Assembly: GCF_965118125.1 (NCBI RefSeq)
Contig: NZ_OZ221287.1
Location: 2,976,001-3,040,000, forward strand
Direction of reading: 5' to 3'
DNA from: Pararobbsia alpina_A
Lineage (GTDB): Bacteria; Pseudomonadota; Gammaproteobacteria; Burkholderiales; Burkholderiaceae
DNA length: 64,000 nt
How positions within the stretch are numbered: the first letter of the stretch is position 1; each line of letters starts with the position of its first letter. The position numbers and the translations under genes are program-made. The notes beneath the pieces are model-generated. The model was not told the DNA's origin and did no database searches. It saw nothing but the letters and a program-made list of their open reading frames with translations. This document shows, piece by piece, positions 61,849 through 64,000 of the stretch.

Positions 61849-63540
61849 ATGACCCGGATTGCTGTACGCCCCTGCTCGTTCGCGGATGCCGAAGTCCTGA
61901 CCCGCGCGGGTGTGCACCCGGTGTTGGCTCGCTTGTTCGCTTCACGCGGCGTGACCTCGCCGAGCGATATCGAAACCGCGCTCGCGCAATTGCATCCGCC
62001 GGCCGCACTCAAGGGCATTGAAGACGCTGCACGCGTGCTGGCCGATGCGATCGCCAGCCAACGCTCGCTGCTCGTGATCGCCGACTACGACTGTGACGGT
62101 GCAACGGCTTGCGCGGTGGCCGTGCGCGGCCTGCGCATGCTCGGCGCGCAGGTCGACTATCTCGTGCCGAATCGCTTTGAATATGGCTACGGCCTCACGC
62201 CCGAGATTGTCGCGCTCGCGGCCCAACGCAAACCCGGCCTGCTGATCACGGTCGACAATGGCATCGCGAGCGTCGAAGGCGTGGAAGCCGCCAACGCGCT
62301 CGGCATCGACGTGCTCGTGACCGACCATCACTTGCCCGGCGACACACTGCCCGCGGCCTGTGCGATCGTGAACCCGAACCAGCCCGGATGCACTTTCCCG
62401 AGCAAGCATCTTGCAGGCGTGGGCGTCATGTTCTACGTGCTGCTCGCACTGCGGGCGGAGATGCGCCAGCGCGGCGCGCTCGACGAGCGCTCGCAGCCGC
62501 GCCTCGATGGCCTGCTCGACCTTGTCGCGCTCGGCACCGTCGCCGATGTCGTGCGTCTCGATGCCAACAATCGCGTGCTCGTTGCGCAAGGCCTCTCGCG
62601 CATTCGCAATGGCCGCATGCAGCCCGGCATTGCCGCGCTGTTTCGCGTCGCCGGACGCGATGCGCGCTCGGCCGCGGGGTTCGATCTTGGCTTCGCGTTG
62701 GGTCCGCGGCTCAACGCGGCGGGCCGCCTCGCCGACATGTCGCTCGGTATCGAATGCCTGACGACCGACGATCCGGGCCGCGCGTGGGCGCTGGCGCAGG
62801 AACTCGACGGTATGAACCGCGAGCGCCGGGAGATCGAGGCCGGCATGCAACAGGAAGCGCTCGCTGACCTGTCGGGCATCGATGCGGCCGGTCGCGCCAC
62901 GCTGACTCTGTTCAACGCCGGCTGGCATCAGGGCGTAATCGGCATCGTCGCCTCACGGCTCAAGGAACAGTTCTATCGTCCGTCGTTCACGTTCGCGCCC
63001 GCGGATGACGACGGCCTGATTGCCAAAGGGTCGGGACGCTCGATTCCCGGCTTTCATTTGCGTGACGCGCTCGATCTCGTTTCGAAGCGTCATCCGGGTC
63101 TGCTGCTGAAATTCGGCGGACATGCCATGGCTGCAGGTCTCAGCGTGCGTAGCGCCGATCTGCCCCTCTTCACCGACGCTTTCGAGCAAGTCGGTCGCGA
63201 ATGGCTCACGGCGGAAACACTGGCGCGCGTGGTCGAGACGGACGGCGAACTCGAAGAGGCGTATTTCAATCCGACGTTTGTCGAATTGCTCGACGCTGCC
63301 GTATGGGGTCAAGGGTTTCCGCCACCGGTGTTTTCGGGCGAGTTCGAAGTGGCCACGCAAGCGCTCGTCAAGGACAAGCATCTCAAGCTCCAGCTCGTGC
63401 GTGGACGAAACCGCTACAACGCGATCTGGTTCAACCGCACCGAGCTGCTGCCCTCGCACGCACACGTCGCCTATCGGCTGTCGCGTGACGTGTACAACGG
63501 CATGGCGCGCGTGCAGATGATCGTCGAGCACGCGGGCTGA
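61849..63540 (+). CDS. recJ: Single-stranded-DNA-specific exonuclease RecJ
   Basis: 5'-3' ssDNA exonuclease of recombination and mismatch repair. DHH-family motifs: VIADYDCDGATACAVAVRGL, VTDHHLPGDTLP, VALGTVADVVRLD and the DHHA1 motif FGGHAMAAGLSV. 563 residues, E. coli 577. It works with mutS (27 kb) in mismatch repair. Confidence 0.96.
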   Translation: MTRIAVRPCSFADAEVLTRAGVHPVLARLFASRGVTSPSDIETALAQLHPPAALKGIEDAARVLADAIASQRSLLVIADYDCDGATACAVAVRGLRMLGAQVDYLVPNRFEYGYGLTPEIVALAAQRKPGLLITVDNGIASVEGVEAANALGIDVLVTDHHLPGDTLPAACAIVNPNQPGCTFPSKHLAGVGVMFYVLLALRAEMRQRGALDERSQPRLDGLLDLVALGTVADVVRLDANNRVLVAQGLSRIRNGRMQPGIAALFRVAGRDARSAAGFDLGFALGPRLNAAGRLADMSLGIECLTTDDPGRAWALAQELDGMNRERREIEAGMQQEALADLSGIDAAGRATLTLFNAGWHQGVIGIVASRLKEQFYRPSFTFAPADDDGLIAKGSGRSIPGFHLRDALDLVSKRHPGLLLKFGGHAMAAGLSVRSADLPLFTDAFEQVGREWLTAETLARVVETDGELEEAYFNPTFVELLDAAVWGQGFPPPVFSGEFEVATQALVKDKHLKLQLVRGRNRYNAIWFNRTELLPSHAHVAYRLSRDVYNGMARVQMIVEHAG

Positions 63541-63676
63541 AAAAGAGGGCTGAATAAGCGGCCTGCCTTTACGGACTGTCCCAGCGGCCCAACCAGGCGC
63601 CATGACCGAGCGGACCGTTCCCGATTGCGTCGGTGGCCTGCCGCACGGACATCGTTTGCGTACCAGGCGAATATCA

Positions 63677-63719
63677 GACATCGCCCGGACCTCGCGGTCC
63701 GGCAAGTCCCGACGATGTC
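63677..63719. other. Compound inverted repeat before acyltransferase start
   Basis: Inner stem CCGGACC (63685-63691)/GGTCCGG (63696-63702) with loop TCGC; outer stem GACATCG (63677-63683)/CGATGTC (63713-63719). The structure ends 3 bases before the ATG at 63723. It may terminate recJ or cover the start of the next gene; there is no T run. Confidence 0.5.
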
Positions 63720-63722
63720 ATC

Positions 63723-64000
63723 ATGATTGCACTCTCCGATGCGCTCTCGCGCGGCAGGAACAACTTCGACCTGGTCCGGCTCGTGGCAGCGCTCGCAGTC
63801 GTGTTCGGTCATTCATACGTGCTGCAGTGGCCGGCCGGTCAGCATGACCCCGTGTCGATGTTCTTCGGTCGCGAATCGAGCGGCAGCCTCGGTGTGTTCG
63901 CGTTCTTCCTGCTCAGCGGCATGCTCATCAGTGCGAGCTACGACCGTCAGCGCTCGGCGCCGCGGTTTCTTGCCCTGCGTCTTGCGCGGATCTGGCCGGC
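63723..64000 (+). CDS. Acyltransferase-3 family (OafA-like) protein, 5' part
   Basis: Start of an integral membrane O-acyltransferase that would modify surface sugars; runs past the window end. The 92 visible residues begin MIALSDALSRGRNNFDLVRL and contain LVRLVAALAVVFGHSYVL (family Arg-and-His motif in the first helix), GVFAFFLLSGMLISASY and FLALRLARIWP, the conserved early blocks of the family. No clear ribosome site; a strong inverted repeat sits immediately upstream. Acceptor unknown. Confidence 0.88.
   Translation, partial: MIALSDALSRGRNNFDLVRLVAALAVVFGHSYVLQWPAGQHDPVSMFFGRESSGSLGVFAFFLLSGMLISASYDRQRSAPRFLALRLARIWP

Overview
The window is GC-rich, densely packed chromosome from a Gram-negative beta-proteobacterium, most likely a Burkholderia-like member of the Burkholderiaceae; the genus cannot be fixed from the sequence alone. 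The evidence is the mix of outer-membrane genes (lpxH, kdsA, bamC, lolCD), the gene orders cysS-alkA-accA-tilS-lysC-tRNA-Ser, dapA-bamC-MBL hydrolase and pyrG-kdsA-eno-ftsB, and the Burkholderia-type protein families. About 58 protein genes and one tRNA gene are supported; most are housekeeping.

Layout. 1-4.7 kb: organic-acid metabolism, with an AEC permease and NAD-malic enzyme on the minus strand, then a CynR-like LysR regulator divergent from an FAH-family hydrolase across a clear LysR operator. 4.9-9.7 kb: accessory genes (a short extra signal peptidase I, a phospholipase-D lipoprotein, a YkgJ Cys-cluster protein, an orphan GT9-like transferase) followed by a 0.7 kb gene-poor gap. 10.4-17.8 kb: a minus-strand housekeeping run cysS, alkA-like, accA, tilS, lysC, tRNA-Ser(GCU), closed by a strong bidirectional terminator; tilS carries a coding 12-bp tandem repeat. 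18.1-21 kb: TPR protein, two cyclophilins and lpxH. 21-31 kb: cysE and trmJ (minus), suhB, lplT, a TPR-like/HEPN gene pair inserted between lplT and mutS, mutS, and a degenerate phosphoesterase-like exported protein.

31.1-45.1 kb: slyD, roxA, an Ala-rich small lipoprotein, then a long minus-strand run reading DUF455, alpha/beta hydrolase, rnm, yciO, site-2 protease, trpS, dapA, bamC, MBL hydrolase; then yrdA-like, hslO, a 19-bp tandem repeat and a Tyr/Pro-repeat lipoprotein. 44.7-49.3 kb: pyrG, kdsA, eno, ftsB. 49.5-60.4 kb: a minus-strand run lolC, lolD, tatD, a giant gene, comEC, alpha/beta hydrolase. 60.6-64 kb: an RpfE-type gene, recJ and the start of an acyltransferase-3 gene.

The most unusual object is the giant gene (52962-57449, or to 57485 with the upstream ATG) between tatD and comEC. 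It encodes about 1,500 residues with a disordered N-terminus, a beta-rich module, six or seven degenerate helical repeats of roughly 70 residues, and a C-terminal region whose Gly-x-Cys, His and Glu-Pro-Asn spacing recalls YopT/AvrPphB-like (C58) cysteine proteases. This is an inference from motifs; it is the best candidate here for an undescribed effector or toxin. Second is the translationally coupled TPR-like/HEPN pair before mutS.
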